A DNA stretch of 32,836 bases from an uncultured Eubacteriales bacterium (GTDB taxonomy: Bacteria > Bacillota > Clostridia > Lachnospirales > Lachnospiraceae). Made by a program: the position numbers and the translations under genes. Within the stretch, counting starts at the first letter, position 1; every line of letters starts with the position of its first letter. The stretch covers positions 1 to 32,836 of the forward strand of contig OMYS01000020.1 of assembly GCA_900315305.1 (NCBI GenBank), written 5' to 3'. Below are positions 7,639 to 14,646 of the stretch, piece after piece. The notes under the pieces were generated by a model. It was not told where the DNA came from. It searched no databases and saw only the letters and a program-made list of their open reading frames with translations.

Positions 7639-7667
7639 TTGACTCTGGTATTATACAAGGGTTTATA
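7639..7667 (+). promoter_or_regulatory. Putative promoter of the amino-acid dehydrogenase operon leader
   Basis: TTGACT (7639-7644) is followed at 17 bases by TTTATA (7662-7667), with TATAGT also available at 7665-7670 (20-base spacing). Initiation near 7674 would give a leader of about 60 bases ending in the hairpin and T-run at 7695-7735. Confidence 0.4.
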
Positions 7668-7694
7668 GTCTTCTCATACGAAACAGAGAAGGCA

Positions 7695-7735
7695 AAGGGG
7701 CCGACCGTAGAAAGATGCGGTCAGGCCCTTTTTCT
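7695..7735 (+). terminator. Intrinsic terminator or attenuator before the dehydrogenase operon
   Basis: GGGCCGACCG (7698-7707) pairs with CGGTCAGGCCC (7718-7728) with one bulged A and is followed by T-rich sequence (7729-7739). It lies 48 bases before the ornithine-cyclodeaminase-like start. It could end transcripts from the upstream membrane-protein operon, or, because a promoter candidate lies just before it, attenuate the downstream one. Confidence 0.75.
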
Positions 7736-7783
7736 TTTTATTCATTTTGCAGGCCGGCTTGCCGGCGGAAGAGGAGGAAACTG

Positions 7784-8926
7784 ATGGATTCGAAGGTTGA
7801 TTTTTTGTATTTGAGTGAGCCGGACATGATCAAGGCCGGTGTCAAAGATATGAAGGCATGTATCGAGTCGATGGAGGACATGCTCTTCCTCCTTAAGAAG
7901 GGTGATTACATGATGGGCGGCGAGAACCATAACTCGCACGGCTGCATGGTGACATTCCCGGATGATCCGAAGTTCCCGGGTATGCCGAAGAACGCACAGG
8001 ACCGCCGCTTCATGGCGATGCCGGCTTACCTCGGAGGCAAGTACCAGATGGCTGGTGTCAAGTGGTACGGCTCCAACGTCGAGAACAAGGAGAAGGGCCT
8101 TCCGAGATCGATTCTCGTCATGATTCTGAACGACAAGGACACAGGCGCTCCGCTCGCATTCATGTCAGCGAACCTTCTCTCCGCATATCGGACAGGCGGA
8201 ATCCCGGGCGTCGGCGCCAAGTACCTCGCAAGAAAGGACTCCGAGACGGCCGCGATCATCGGACCGGGCGTCATGGGCAAGACCTCACTTGCAGCGTTCG
8301 CTGCGACCTGCCCGAAGCTTCACAGAGTGAAGATCAAGGGCAGAGGAAAGAAGTCGCTTGACTCCTTCGTCGAGTTCGTGAAGAAGGAATATCCGCAGTT
8401 CGACGAGATCAAGGTGTGCAACACGGAGGAGGAAGCCGTGAGAGACGCGGATGTGATCTCATTTACGACAACAGCGATGACGGATGATGATCCGAGCGTC
8501 GTCAATACATATCCGTACATCAACGGAAGCTGGGTCAAGCCGGGAGCGTTCATTTCCATGCCGAGCGCAGCGAGATTCGATGATTCCTTCATTGAAAAAT
8601 GCAAGCTCGTCGTGGACAACCCGAAGCTCTATGAGGCGTGGGCAACTGAGTATCCGTATCCGACCTATCCGAAGATGGGCATCATCGGATGCAAGTTTAC
8701 GGACCTCGTTCATGAGGGCAAGATCAAGGCGGATGACATCCTTGATATCACAGATATCATCGAGGGCAAGAAGCCGGGCCGCACATCGGACGACGACATC
8801 ATCATTTATTCGGTCGGCGGCATGCCGGTCGAGGATGTGGCCTGGGGCTGCAGCGTCTACAGACGCGCGAAGGAGCTCGGCATCGGCACGAAGCTGAACC
8901 TCTGGGACGTTCCGGAGATGGCGTGA
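7784..8926 (+). CDS. Ornithine cyclodeaminase / mu-crystallin family NAD(P)-binding protein
   Basis: The 380-residue protein matches the ornithine cyclodeaminase/mu-crystallin family (COG2423), whose members include ornithine cyclodeaminase, alanine dehydrogenase and ketimine or pyrroline-2-carboxylate reductases. Visible are GVKWYGS with a lysine at about 93 (equivalent of the substrate lysine), LLSAYRTGG with an arginine at about 136, and the dinucleotide motif IIGPGVMG (about 158-165). The family's GGD-CPGKTEL catalytic stretch is absent; MPSAARFD (about 259-266) stands there, so classical ornithine cyclodeamination is doubtful. I recall database entries for such proteins named 'tyramine oxidase subunit B', a label I cannot verify. 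The ATG at 7784 follows GAGGAGGAAA; an in-frame start at 7715 lies within the leader terminator and is rejected. First gene of the operon running to 14380. Confidence 0.75.
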   Translation: MDSKVDFLYLSEPDMIKAGVKDMKACIESMEDMLFLLKKGDYMMGGENHNSHGCMVTFPDDPKFPGMPKNAQDRRFMAMPAYLGGKYQMAGVKWYGSNVENKEKGLPRSILVMILNDKDTGAPLAFMSANLLSAYRTGGIPGVGAKYLARKDSETAAIIGPGVMGKTSLAAFAATCPKLHRVKIKGRGKKSLDSFVEFVKKEYPQFDEIKVCNTEEEAVRDADVISFTTTAMTDDDPSVVNTYPYINGSWVKPGAFISMPSAARFDDSFIEKCKLVVDNPKLYEAWATEYPYPTYPKMGIIGCKFTDLVHEGKIKADDILDITDIIEGKKPGRTSDDDIIIYSVGGMPVEDVAWGCSVYRRAKELGIGTKLNLWDVPEMA

Positions 8927-9073
8927 GAGCCGGCCGTAAAAAACGGACATAAGGAACCGCGTACGAGCCGCCATGAGAGCGGCCGGAAATGAATAGAACG
9001 GACAGACCGGGAAACTGACAGAAAGAAGGTCCGGACACAGGGCTCCGGAGCTTGAGACAGGGAGGACAAAGCT

Positions 9074-9421
9074 ATGTCGGAATTATCAAAAATTGAAGTC
9101 ATTGTCGATATGTCAAAATTCACAACACTGAAGCGCTGTCTCAGCGAGGCCGAGGTCGGCGGTATGACATTTACCCAGGTTCTTGGCTGCGGCATTGAGA
9201 AGGGCACAAAGGAGTACGAGGTCGACAAGAACTACGAGATGGAGCTTCTCCCGAAGATCCAGGTGTCCGTCGTCGTTCCGACGAAGCGCGTGAAGGAGCT
9301 CGTCGACAAGCTCGAGAAGGCACTCTACACAGGACATATCGGAGACGGCAAGATCTTTGTATACGGCATCGACAATGTTGTCCGTGTCCGCACGGGCGAT
9401 GAGGGTGTGGACGCCCTGTAA
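9074..9421 (+). CDS. Divergent PII-family nitrogen/energy signalling protein
   Basis: The 115-residue protein has the PII layout: an N-terminal beta-alpha-beta, a T-loop after GCGIEKG, LLPKIQVSVVVP, and the B-loop/C-terminal signature TGHIGDGKIFVYGIDNVVRVRTGDEG. PII trimers bind ATP/ADP and 2-oxoglutarate and control transporters and enzymes by inserting the T-loop. Aligned by eye with GlnB, the position of Gln39 (needed for Mg-ATP-2-oxoglutarate) is Glu, the uridylylated Tyr51 position is Glu with a Tyr one residue earlier, while Lys58 and the nucleotide-binding B-loop and RxRTG arginines are kept. It is therefore probably a nucleotide sensor that is not regulated by classic uridylylation. 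It sits before an APC permease rather than an ammonium transporter, which suggests the permease as partner. Ribosome binding site GGGAGGACAAAG, ATG 9074. Confidence 0.85.
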   Translation: MSELSKIEVIVDMSKFTTLKRCLSEAEVGGMTFTQVLGCGIEKGTKEYEVDKNYEMELLPKIQVSVVVPTKRVKELVDKLEKALYTGHIGDGKIFVYGIDNVVRVRTGDEGVDAL

Positions 9422-9508
9422 GGTTTTGACGACGGTCTGAGAGGAGCAGCATACAGGCTGCGAGGACAGGCCCGGATAGTGCAAATGGCCAGATAGGAGG
9501 ATGCCTGT

Positions 9509-10912
9509 ATGGAAGAAAAGACACTTGGACTCAGAAACGTCGTGTCGGTTTCTGTCGGACTTGTCATTGCGACCAGCTGCCTCGTCTCTCTCGGACAGGG
9601 CGCCGGAAAGATCGGCGACATGTTCATCGTCTCGATGATCATCGCCTGTCTCTTCAATATGCTCACGATGGCGACGATGTCGGAGCTGAACGCGCTGATG
9701 CCGAACGTAACCGGCGGCCTCGCGCAGTACACGCTGGCCGGGATCGGACCGATTCCGACGATCGTTCTCATGGTCGGCGGCTACATGGTCTCGAATATCC
9801 TCTCCTGCGGCGTCGAGGCATCGATCTTCTCCTACGCGATGGGACAGATCATTCCTCTTCCGCTTCCGAACTACTTCTGGACGGTCCTCGCGTCCGTCAT
9901 CATTCTGATCGCAAATCTCCACGGCGTCGATATGTTCGCGAAGGTACAGGACCTCGTCAGCTACCTGCTCCTTGGATCGATGCTTGTCATGGGTCTCATC
10001 GGAGTCTTCAAGCTCGGGACCGGGACAGTTGTAAATCAGCCGGCAGTCATGAACGTCACGCCGAAAAATGTCATTTCTATGACAGCAGTCGCGTTCTGGC
10101 TTTTCATCGGCGCTGAGTACGCGATCCCGATTTCGAAAAATGTAAAGAACGCGAGACGGAACGTTCCGCTCGGTATGTTCATCGGCCTCGGCCTGATCTG
10201 CCTGATCCAGTCCATCATGGTGCTCGGCTTCCACAACTACACAAAGTGGAGCGATCTCTCAAGCTCAGCCGCGCCGCACCTGCTCTACGGCATGGCGCTG
10301 CTCGGAAAGCCCGGTCAGGTCTGGATGACATTTGTCTCCGCACTCGCCGTCGTCAGCACGCAGAATTCCACGGTGCAGGGCCTCTCGAGCATCTTCGCCG
10401 GCATGTCGCGGACAAACCTTATGCCGCAGATCTTCGGAAAGCAGAACAAGCACCATGTCAGCCCGTTCGGCATCTGGTTTATCACGATCTTCATCCTTGT
10501 GAGCGCGTACATCAGCCAGGATTCATCTGACAGAATCAGCTTCCTGATCCTCGTCGGCTCAGTATTCTGGATGGCATCCTACATCACGGCCCATGTCGAT
10601 CTCCTCGTGTTCCGCCACAGACTTCCGAAGGCGCCGCGGACGTTCAAGGTCCCGTTCGGACCGGTCCTTCCGCTGATCGGCATCGCCGGAACGGTCTACA
10701 TGATCGTCAACATCTCGACAGATCCCGTGGAGCGCGCGCAGATCCTCGGCGTGACAGGCATTATTCTTCTGATCCTTTTCGTCTACTCGCTGTTCTGGAT
10801 CCACTACAAAATGAAGATCCCGGCCTTCAAGCCGGTTCCGATGGAGAAGGTGCTCGCGATGGAAAACAGCATGTATTACAAGATCCGCAAGGAGCGCGGC
10901 ATCTGGAAATAA
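9509..10912 (+). CDS. APC family amino acid permease
   Basis: The 467-residue membrane protein has about 12 hydrophobic segments and the APC-superfamily outline: an N-terminal GLRNVVSVSVGLVIATSCLVSLGQGAG helix with the unwound Gly-rich substrate region, MSELNALMPNVTGGLAQY near the second helix, FWLFIGAEYAIPISKNVKNARRNVPLG in the middle (typical of the helix 6-7 region), and a C-terminal amphipathic tail. It would import the amino acid or amine that the following dehydrogenase oxidises. The ATG at 9509 follows AGATAGGAGGATGCCTGT. The preceding PII gene ends 87 bases upstream. The substrate is unknown. Confidence 0.85.
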   Translation: MEEKTLGLRNVVSVSVGLVIATSCLVSLGQGAGKIGDMFIVSMIIACLFNMLTMATMSELNALMPNVTGGLAQYTLAGIGPIPTIVLMVGGYMVSNILSCGVEASIFSYAMGQIIPLPLPNYFWTVLASVIILIANLHGVDMFAKVQDLVSYLLLGSMLVMGLIGVFKLGTGTVVNQPAVMNVTPKNVISMTAVAFWLFIGAEYAIPISKNVKNARRNVPLGMFIGLGLICLIQSIMVLGFHNYTKWSDLSSSAAPHLLYGMALLGKPGQVWMTFVSALAVVSTQNSTVQGLSSIFAGMSRTNLMPQIFGKQNKHHVSPFGIWFITIFILVSAYISQDSSDRISFLILVGSVFWMASYITAHVDLLVFRHRLPKAPRTFKVPFGPVLPLIGIAGTVYMIVNISTDPVERAQILGVTGIILLILFVYSLFWIHYKMKIPAFKPVPMEKVLAMENSMYYKIRKERGIWK

Positions 10913-10951
10913 AAAGCGCACTTCATCTTTTGCTTCTGTGAGGAGGGTATT

Positions 10952-11305
10952 ATGGAACGTATCAAAAATCATCCGATCCTGGGCGCAAGCCCGGCCGGCA
11001 AGCTGGTTGACTTTTATTATGACGGAAAGAAGCTGCAGGGATATGAGGGTGAGCCGATTGCGATGGCTCTCCGCGTGAACGGCATCATGATTCACCGCTA
11101 TACGGCGAAGCGCCATGAGCCGCGCGGCGTCTTCTGCGCGATCGGGCGCTGTACAGACTGCGTCATGGTTGTCGACGGACAGCCGAATGTCCGCACCTGC
11201 ATCACACCTCTTCGCGAGGGTATGAAGGTCCAGACACAGTACGGAGCGACGGCGGACCCTGATTTCGGAGCCGCGAAGAAAGGAAAGGGAGGTGCCTCGG
11301 TATGA
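10952..11305 (+). CDS. Small (2Fe-2S)-binding subunit of a heteromeric amino-acid dehydrogenase
   Basis: The 117-residue protein carries a plant-type [2Fe-2S] ferredoxin fold with cysteines at about 62, 67, 70 and 83 (C-x4-C-x2-C-x12-C; FCAIGRCTDC then VRTC). It corresponds to the gamma subunit (HcnA/SoxA-N-like) of heteromeric dehydrogenases such as hydrogen cyanide synthase, opine oxidase and D-hydroxyproline dehydrogenase, and passes electrons between the flavin subunits. The ribosome binding site is GGAGGG just upstream of ATG 10952, and the stop codon overlaps the next start as ATGA (11302-11305). Confidence 0.85.
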   Translation: MERIKNHPILGASPAGKLVDFYYDGKKLQGYEGEPIAMALRVNGIMIHRYTAKRHEPRGVFCAIGRCTDCVMVVDGQPNVRTCITPLREGMKVQTQYGATADPDFGAAKKGKGGASV

Positions 11306-12879
11306 AGGTAGAAAGAAAAGAACTGATTGTCATCGGCGCCGGCCCTGCCGGACTTTCGGCAGCGATTGAGGCGGCTTCTCACGGCGTGAAGGCCACAGTC
11401 TTCGATGAAAATGCAAGACCCGGCGGCCAGCTCTTCAAGCAGATCCATAAATTCTTCGGCTCGAAGGAGCACAAGGCAAAGATCCGCGGCTTCCGCATCG
11501 GCGAGGACCTCCTGAAGGAAGCGGAGGAGAAGGGCGTCGAGGTCGTTCTGAACGCGACAGTCATCGGCCTCTATAAAGAGAAGGAAGTGCAGGTTCAGAT
11601 CGGCACGGAGGTCCACCACTACAAGGGCGATGCGATCCTCGTGGCGACGGGCGCTGCCGAAAATATGGTTAACTTCCGCGGCTGGACGCTTCCGGGCGTC
11701 ATCGGAGCCGGCGCGGCGCAGACCATGATGAACCTCTACCACGTAAAGCCGGGTGAGAGAATTCTCATGCTCGGTACCGGCAATGTCGGACTTGTCGTCT
11801 CCTATCAGCTGATGCAGGCCGGATGTAAGGTCGTCGCCCTCGCGGACGCGGCCCCGCGGATCGGTGGCTATGGCGTGCACGCGTCGAAGCTCGCGCGCTG
11901 CGGCGTTCCGTTCTATCTCTCCCACACGATCAAGGAGGCTGAGGGCACGGACTGCGTGACAGGTGTCACGATCGCCCAGGTGGACGACCACTTCCGCTTC
12001 ATTCCGGGAACAGAGAAGCACTTCGACGTCGACACGATCTGCGTGGCAGTCGGCCTCTCCCCGATGGCCCAGCTCCTCAAGATGGACGGCGTCGAGATGG
12101 CGGACACACGCGGCGGCTATATTCCGAAATGCGATGAGACGGGCGCGACATCGATCCCGGGCATCTACGCGGCGGGCGACGTCGCGGGCATCGAGGAGGC
12201 ATCCTCCGCGATGATCGAGGGCCGCATGAGCGGCGCGGCGATCGCGGAGTACTTAGGCTACATGACAGGCGAGGAGAAGAGCAGCCGCGAGGAGGAGCTT
12301 GACCACTCCCTCGAGGCGCTCCGCCAGGGCATGTTTGCTCCGAAGAACAGAGGCAAGAAGATCGAGAAGACAGAGGAAGGCATCGATATCTCCGAGACGC
12401 TGCTCACGAAGGGCTACATCGCGGACGATGAGATCAAGCGCTTCCCGGGCTACCGCTGTGAGGCGAAGGTCCACCCGGTTATCGAGTGTACGCAGAACAT
12501 CCCGTGCAATCCGTGCCAGACCGCGTGCCGGAAGGGCTGCATTTCCATCGGCGACAACATCACATCGCTTCCGATTTCTGTGAAGGGAAGTGAGTGCATC
12601 GACTGCGGCATGTGCGTCGCGAGCTGCTCCGGTCAGGCCATCTTCCTTGTGAAGAAAAATGAAGACGAGGGCACATCGGAGATCACGATTCCGTACGAGT
12701 TCCTGCCTCTCCCGGAGGTCGGCGACAAGGGCAGCGCGCTCTCAAGAAGCGGCCAGAGAATCTGTGAGGCGGAAATTACCCGCGTGAGAACGAGCAAGGC
12801 GTACGACGGAACGAATCTCGTGACCATGAAGGTCCCGACAGCGTTTGAGGACAGCGCAAGGTTCTTCATCAAGGCATAA
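11302..12879 (+). CDS. FAD/NAD(P)-dependent oxidoreductase with C-terminal ferredoxin domain (alpha subunit)
   Basis: The 525-residue protein starts with a FAD-binding motif (IVIGAGPAGLSAA, about residues 9-21), has a second dinucleotide motif MLGTGNVGLV (about 156-165), and a late IYAAGDVAGIEEASSAMIEG segment (about 288-307), like HcnB/SoxA-type alpha subunits. Unlike the usual alpha subunit, it has a C-terminal iron-sulfur region (about 396-445) with cysteines 402, 405, 409, 413 (C-x2-C-x3-C-x3-C) and 432, 435, 438, 442 (C-x2-C-x2-C-x3-C), plus C396, which would hold two [4Fe-4S] clusters. The added clusters fit electron delivery to ferredoxin or a membrane carrier in an anaerobe; this is inference. 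It overlaps the small subunit by four bases. Confidence 0.85.
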   Translation: MKVERKELIVIGAGPAGLSAAIEAASHGVKATVFDENARPGGQLFKQIHKFFGSKEHKAKIRGFRIGEDLLKEAEEKGVEVVLNATVIGLYKEKEVQVQIGTEVHHYKGDAILVATGAAENMVNFRGWTLPGVIGAGAAQTMMNLYHVKPGERILMLGTGNVGLVVSYQLMQAGCKVVALADAAPRIGGYGVHASKLARCGVPFYLSHTIKEAEGTDCVTGVTIAQVDDHFRFIPGTEKHFDVDTICVAVGLSPMAQLLKMDGVEMADTRGGYIPKCDETGATSIPGIYAAGDVAGIEEASSAMIEGRMSGAAIAEYLGYMTGEEKSSREEELDHSLEALRQGMFAPKNRGKKIEKTEEGIDISETLLTKGYIADDEIKRFPGYRCEAKVHPVIECTQNIPCNPCQTACRKGCISIGDNITSLPISVKGSECIDCGMCVASCSGQAIFLVKKNEDEGTSEITIPYEFLPLPEVGDKGSALSRSGQRICEAEITRVRTSKAYDGTNLVTMKVPTAFEDSARFFIKA

Positions 12880-12891
12880 GGAGGGATGGAC

Positions 12892-13227
12892 ATGCTGGAT
12901 ATTCAGGAGAAATTAAAGGAAATCGGCCCTTATGTGCCGGAGGATGACGATGACCTTCTGGTCTGCCGCTGCGAGGAAGTGACGAAGGGCGAGATCAGAA
13001 AGGCTGTTCACGGAGGCATCACAACGATTGAGGAGCTGAGAAGATTCCTTCGCTGCGGCATGGGCCTCTGCCAGGGACAGACCTGCGGGACGCTGACGAG
13101 ACGGCTTGTGGCGCGCGAGCTTCACGTGCCGCAGAGCGAAATTGATGTGGCGACCTCGAGATCGCCGATGCGGCCTCTTGCGATGGAGACAGCGGGCAAT
13201 GATCTCGGAAATGAAGAGAAGCTGTGA
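12892..13227 (+). CDS. BFD-like (2Fe-2S)-binding protein
   Basis: The 111-residue protein has the bacterioferritin-associated-ferredoxin (BFD-like) pattern: CRC at about residues 25-27 (VCRCEEVTKGEIRKAV), then GMGLCQGQTC with cysteines at about 60 and 65, a fold that holds a [2Fe-2S] cluster. In heteromeric amino-acid dehydrogenases the same domain is usually fused to the alpha subunit's C-terminus, so here it is a separate polypeptide. An ATG at 12886 touches the ribosome binding site AAGGAGGG (12878-12885); the ATG at 12892, six bases away from it, is preferred. It begins only 12 bases after the previous stop, and the next gene starts 16 bases after its own. Confidence 0.85.
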   Translation: MLDIQEKLKEIGPYVPEDDDDLLVCRCEEVTKGEIRKAVHGGITTIEELRRFLRCGMGLCQGQTCGTLTRRLVARELHVPQSEIDVATSRSPMRPLAMETAGNDLGNEEKL

Positions 13228-13243
13228 GAAGGAGGACGGACGA

Positions 13244-14380
13244 ATGAGCAAGACAGCAGATGTAATTATTATCGGCGGCGGCATCGTCGGCTGTGCCTCC
13301 GCATATTACCTGGCAAAGCGCGGCGTCACGAACGTCATCGTTCTTGAGGCGTCCCGCTCGATCGGCCACGGCGCATCGAGCAGAAACGGCGGCGGTGTTC
13401 GTCAGTCGGGCCGCGATGTCCGCGAGCTTCCGGTCGCAATGTGCGCCGTCGAGAAGTTCTGGCCGCATTTAAGCGAAGAGCTCGGCGTCGACACGGAGTA
13501 CACACAGGAAGGCAACATCAGAATGGGCAAGACGGAAGCTCATTTGAAGAAGCTCCGCACACTCACGCAGAACTGCAAAAATATGGGTCTCGGCGTCGAG
13601 ATGATTGACAAGGAGACGGTTCATGAGATCAACCCGTATCTCTCTGATCAGGTCATCGGCGCAAGCTTCTGTCCGACGGACGGCCACGCAAACCCGCTTG
13701 TAACGACGCTCGGCTATTACATGCGCGCGCTTGACATGGGCGTGAAATTCTACACGGGCGCGAAGGTCGCGGGCCTCAAGAAGTACCGCGGAAGAGTCCG
13801 CGAGGTTATTCTCGAGGACGGCACCGTCATGGAGGCGGACAATGTCATCATGGCAGCTGGATACGCGAGCCGGAAGCTGATCAACACAGTCGGCCTCGAC
13901 ATCCCGATGCACGACGAGATCGATTGCTGCCTCGTGACAGAGATGGAGCCGGTCATGTTCCCGCAGATGCTCGGCTGCGCAGACGCTGACTTCTACGGCC
14001 ACCAGACCCATCACGGCTCCTTCGTATTCGGCGCGGTCGCCGGCCCGGAGGCACTGATGGACGAGGATACCGACACCGTCAATTTCGCACACGCAGCGAC
14101 GCTCGGCGCAAGCTGCCGCGCGATCGAGGGCTATGTCCCGTCCCTGAAAAATGCAAAGATCGTTCGCAGCTGGACCGGCTGGTGCGACTGCACGTCCGAC
14201 GGCGTCTGCGTCCTCGGACGTCCGGAGGAGACGCCGGGACTCATTCTTGCGACGGGCTTCAACGGCCACGGCTTCGGCACGGCGCCGGCAGTCGGCTATA
14301 TGCTGGCGCAGATCACGGTCGGTGAGAAGCCGCTCGTCGATCTTTCGCCGCTCCGCTTCGAGCGGTTCTACCAGATCTGA
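13244..14380 (+). CDS. FAD-dependent DAO-family oxidoreductase (beta subunit, substrate-oxidising)
   Basis: The 378-residue protein has the DAO/sarcosine-oxidase-beta architecture: GGGIVGCASAYYLAKRG near the N-terminus for FAD, then GHGASSRNGGGVRQSGRDVRE, a mid-protein substrate region, and a C-terminal GLILATGFNGHGFGTAPAVG that closes over the flavin. In the related D-hydroxyproline, opine and sarcosine systems this subunit oxidises the C-N bond of an imino or N-alkyl amino acid. The ATG at 13244 follows GAAGGAGGACGGACGA; an in-frame start at 13106 lies inside the previous gene and lacks a site. It ends the seven-gene operon. Substrate unknown; a secondary amino acid is likely by family. Confidence 0.85.
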   Translation: MSKTADVIIIGGGIVGCASAYYLAKRGVTNVIVLEASRSIGHGASSRNGGGVRQSGRDVRELPVAMCAVEKFWPHLSEELGVDTEYTQEGNIRMGKTEAHLKKLRTLTQNCKNMGLGVEMIDKETVHEINPYLSDQVIGASFCPTDGHANPLVTTLGYYMRALDMGVKFYTGAKVAGLKKYRGRVREVILEDGTVMEADNVIMAAGYASRKLINTVGLDIPMHDEIDCCLVTEMEPVMFPQMLGCADADFYGHQTHHGSFVFGAVAGPEALMDEDTDTVNFAHAATLGASCRAIEGYVPSLKNAKIVRSWTGWCDCTSDGVCVLGRPEETPGLILATGFNGHGFGTAPAVGYMLAQITVGEKPLVDLSPLRFERFYQI

Positions 14381-14423
14381 GGCTGTGTCCTGATTTCTGC
14401 CGGCAATGAGACGGACATGACTG

Positions 14424-14441
14424 CTGTCAGAGCTCTGACAG
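14424..14441. repeat. Perfect 18-base palindrome after the dehydrogenase operon
   Basis: CTGTCAGAGCTCTGACAG is a perfect inverted repeat with no loop bases. No T-run follows. It could be an operator for a dimeric regulator or a weak transcript end; it lies 33 bases before the promoter of the fluoride operon. Confidence 0.5.
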
Positions 14442-14473
14442 ATGCGCTCTTGGCGCGCCGTTAAAAATCAGGA

Positions 14474-14502
14474 TTGACAGGCACGCCGGACTTTCGTATA
14501 GT
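14474..14502 (+). promoter_or_regulatory. Strong sigma-A promoter of the fluoride exporter operon
   Basis: A perfect TTGACA (14474-14479) is followed at 17 bases by TATAGT (14497-14502). Initiation would fall near 14509, directly before the riboswitch aptamer. Confidence 0.85.
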
Positions 14503-14510
14503 ATGACAGG

Positions 14511-14580
14511 TAACGGGAATGAAGTTCTCCCGCGAATGAATGTATGTAATTTGAAACCGCCATAAGGCTGATGACTTCTG
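14511..14580 (+). ncRNA. Fluoride riboswitch (crcB motif)
   Basis: The leader carries the crcB-motif parts in order: a 5' hairpin GGGAATGAAGTTCTCCC (14515-14531), the conserved unpaired AAACCGCC (14554-14561), and GGCTGATGACTTCTG (14566-14580), which matches the 3' CUGAUGACUYCU consensus. In characterised fluoride riboswitches these form a pseudoknot that wraps Mg2+ ions around F-. The 3' part is shared with the terminator at 14567-14610, so fluoride binding should prevent termination (an ON switch). The gene downstream is a CLC-F exporter, the usual partner. Boundaries are approximate. Confidence 0.9.
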
Positions 14581-14610
14581 CGAAACAAGCAGAGGCCGTC
14601 AGCTTTTTTT
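14567..14610 (+). terminator. Riboswitch-controlled intrinsic terminator
   Basis: GCTGATGACTTCTGC (14567-14581) pairs with GCAGAGGCCGTCAGC (14589-14603), 15 positions with one mismatch and two G-U pairs, followed by seven T. The left arm is also the 3' part of the fluoride aptamer. Confidence 0.9.
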
Positions 14611-14646
14611 ATGCTCCGGCATCTCTTATCACAGAAAGGACTTGTT

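Noticed and set aside
8927..9073. Inverted GCCGC/GCGGC element between the OCD-like and PII genes
   Set aside because: The stem is five pairs with a seven-base loop and no T-run; too weak to call a terminator or a regulatory site.
13106..13243. Upstream extension of the DAO-family frame
   Set aside because: It lies inside the BFD-like gene and has no ribosome binding site, whereas ATG 13244 does.
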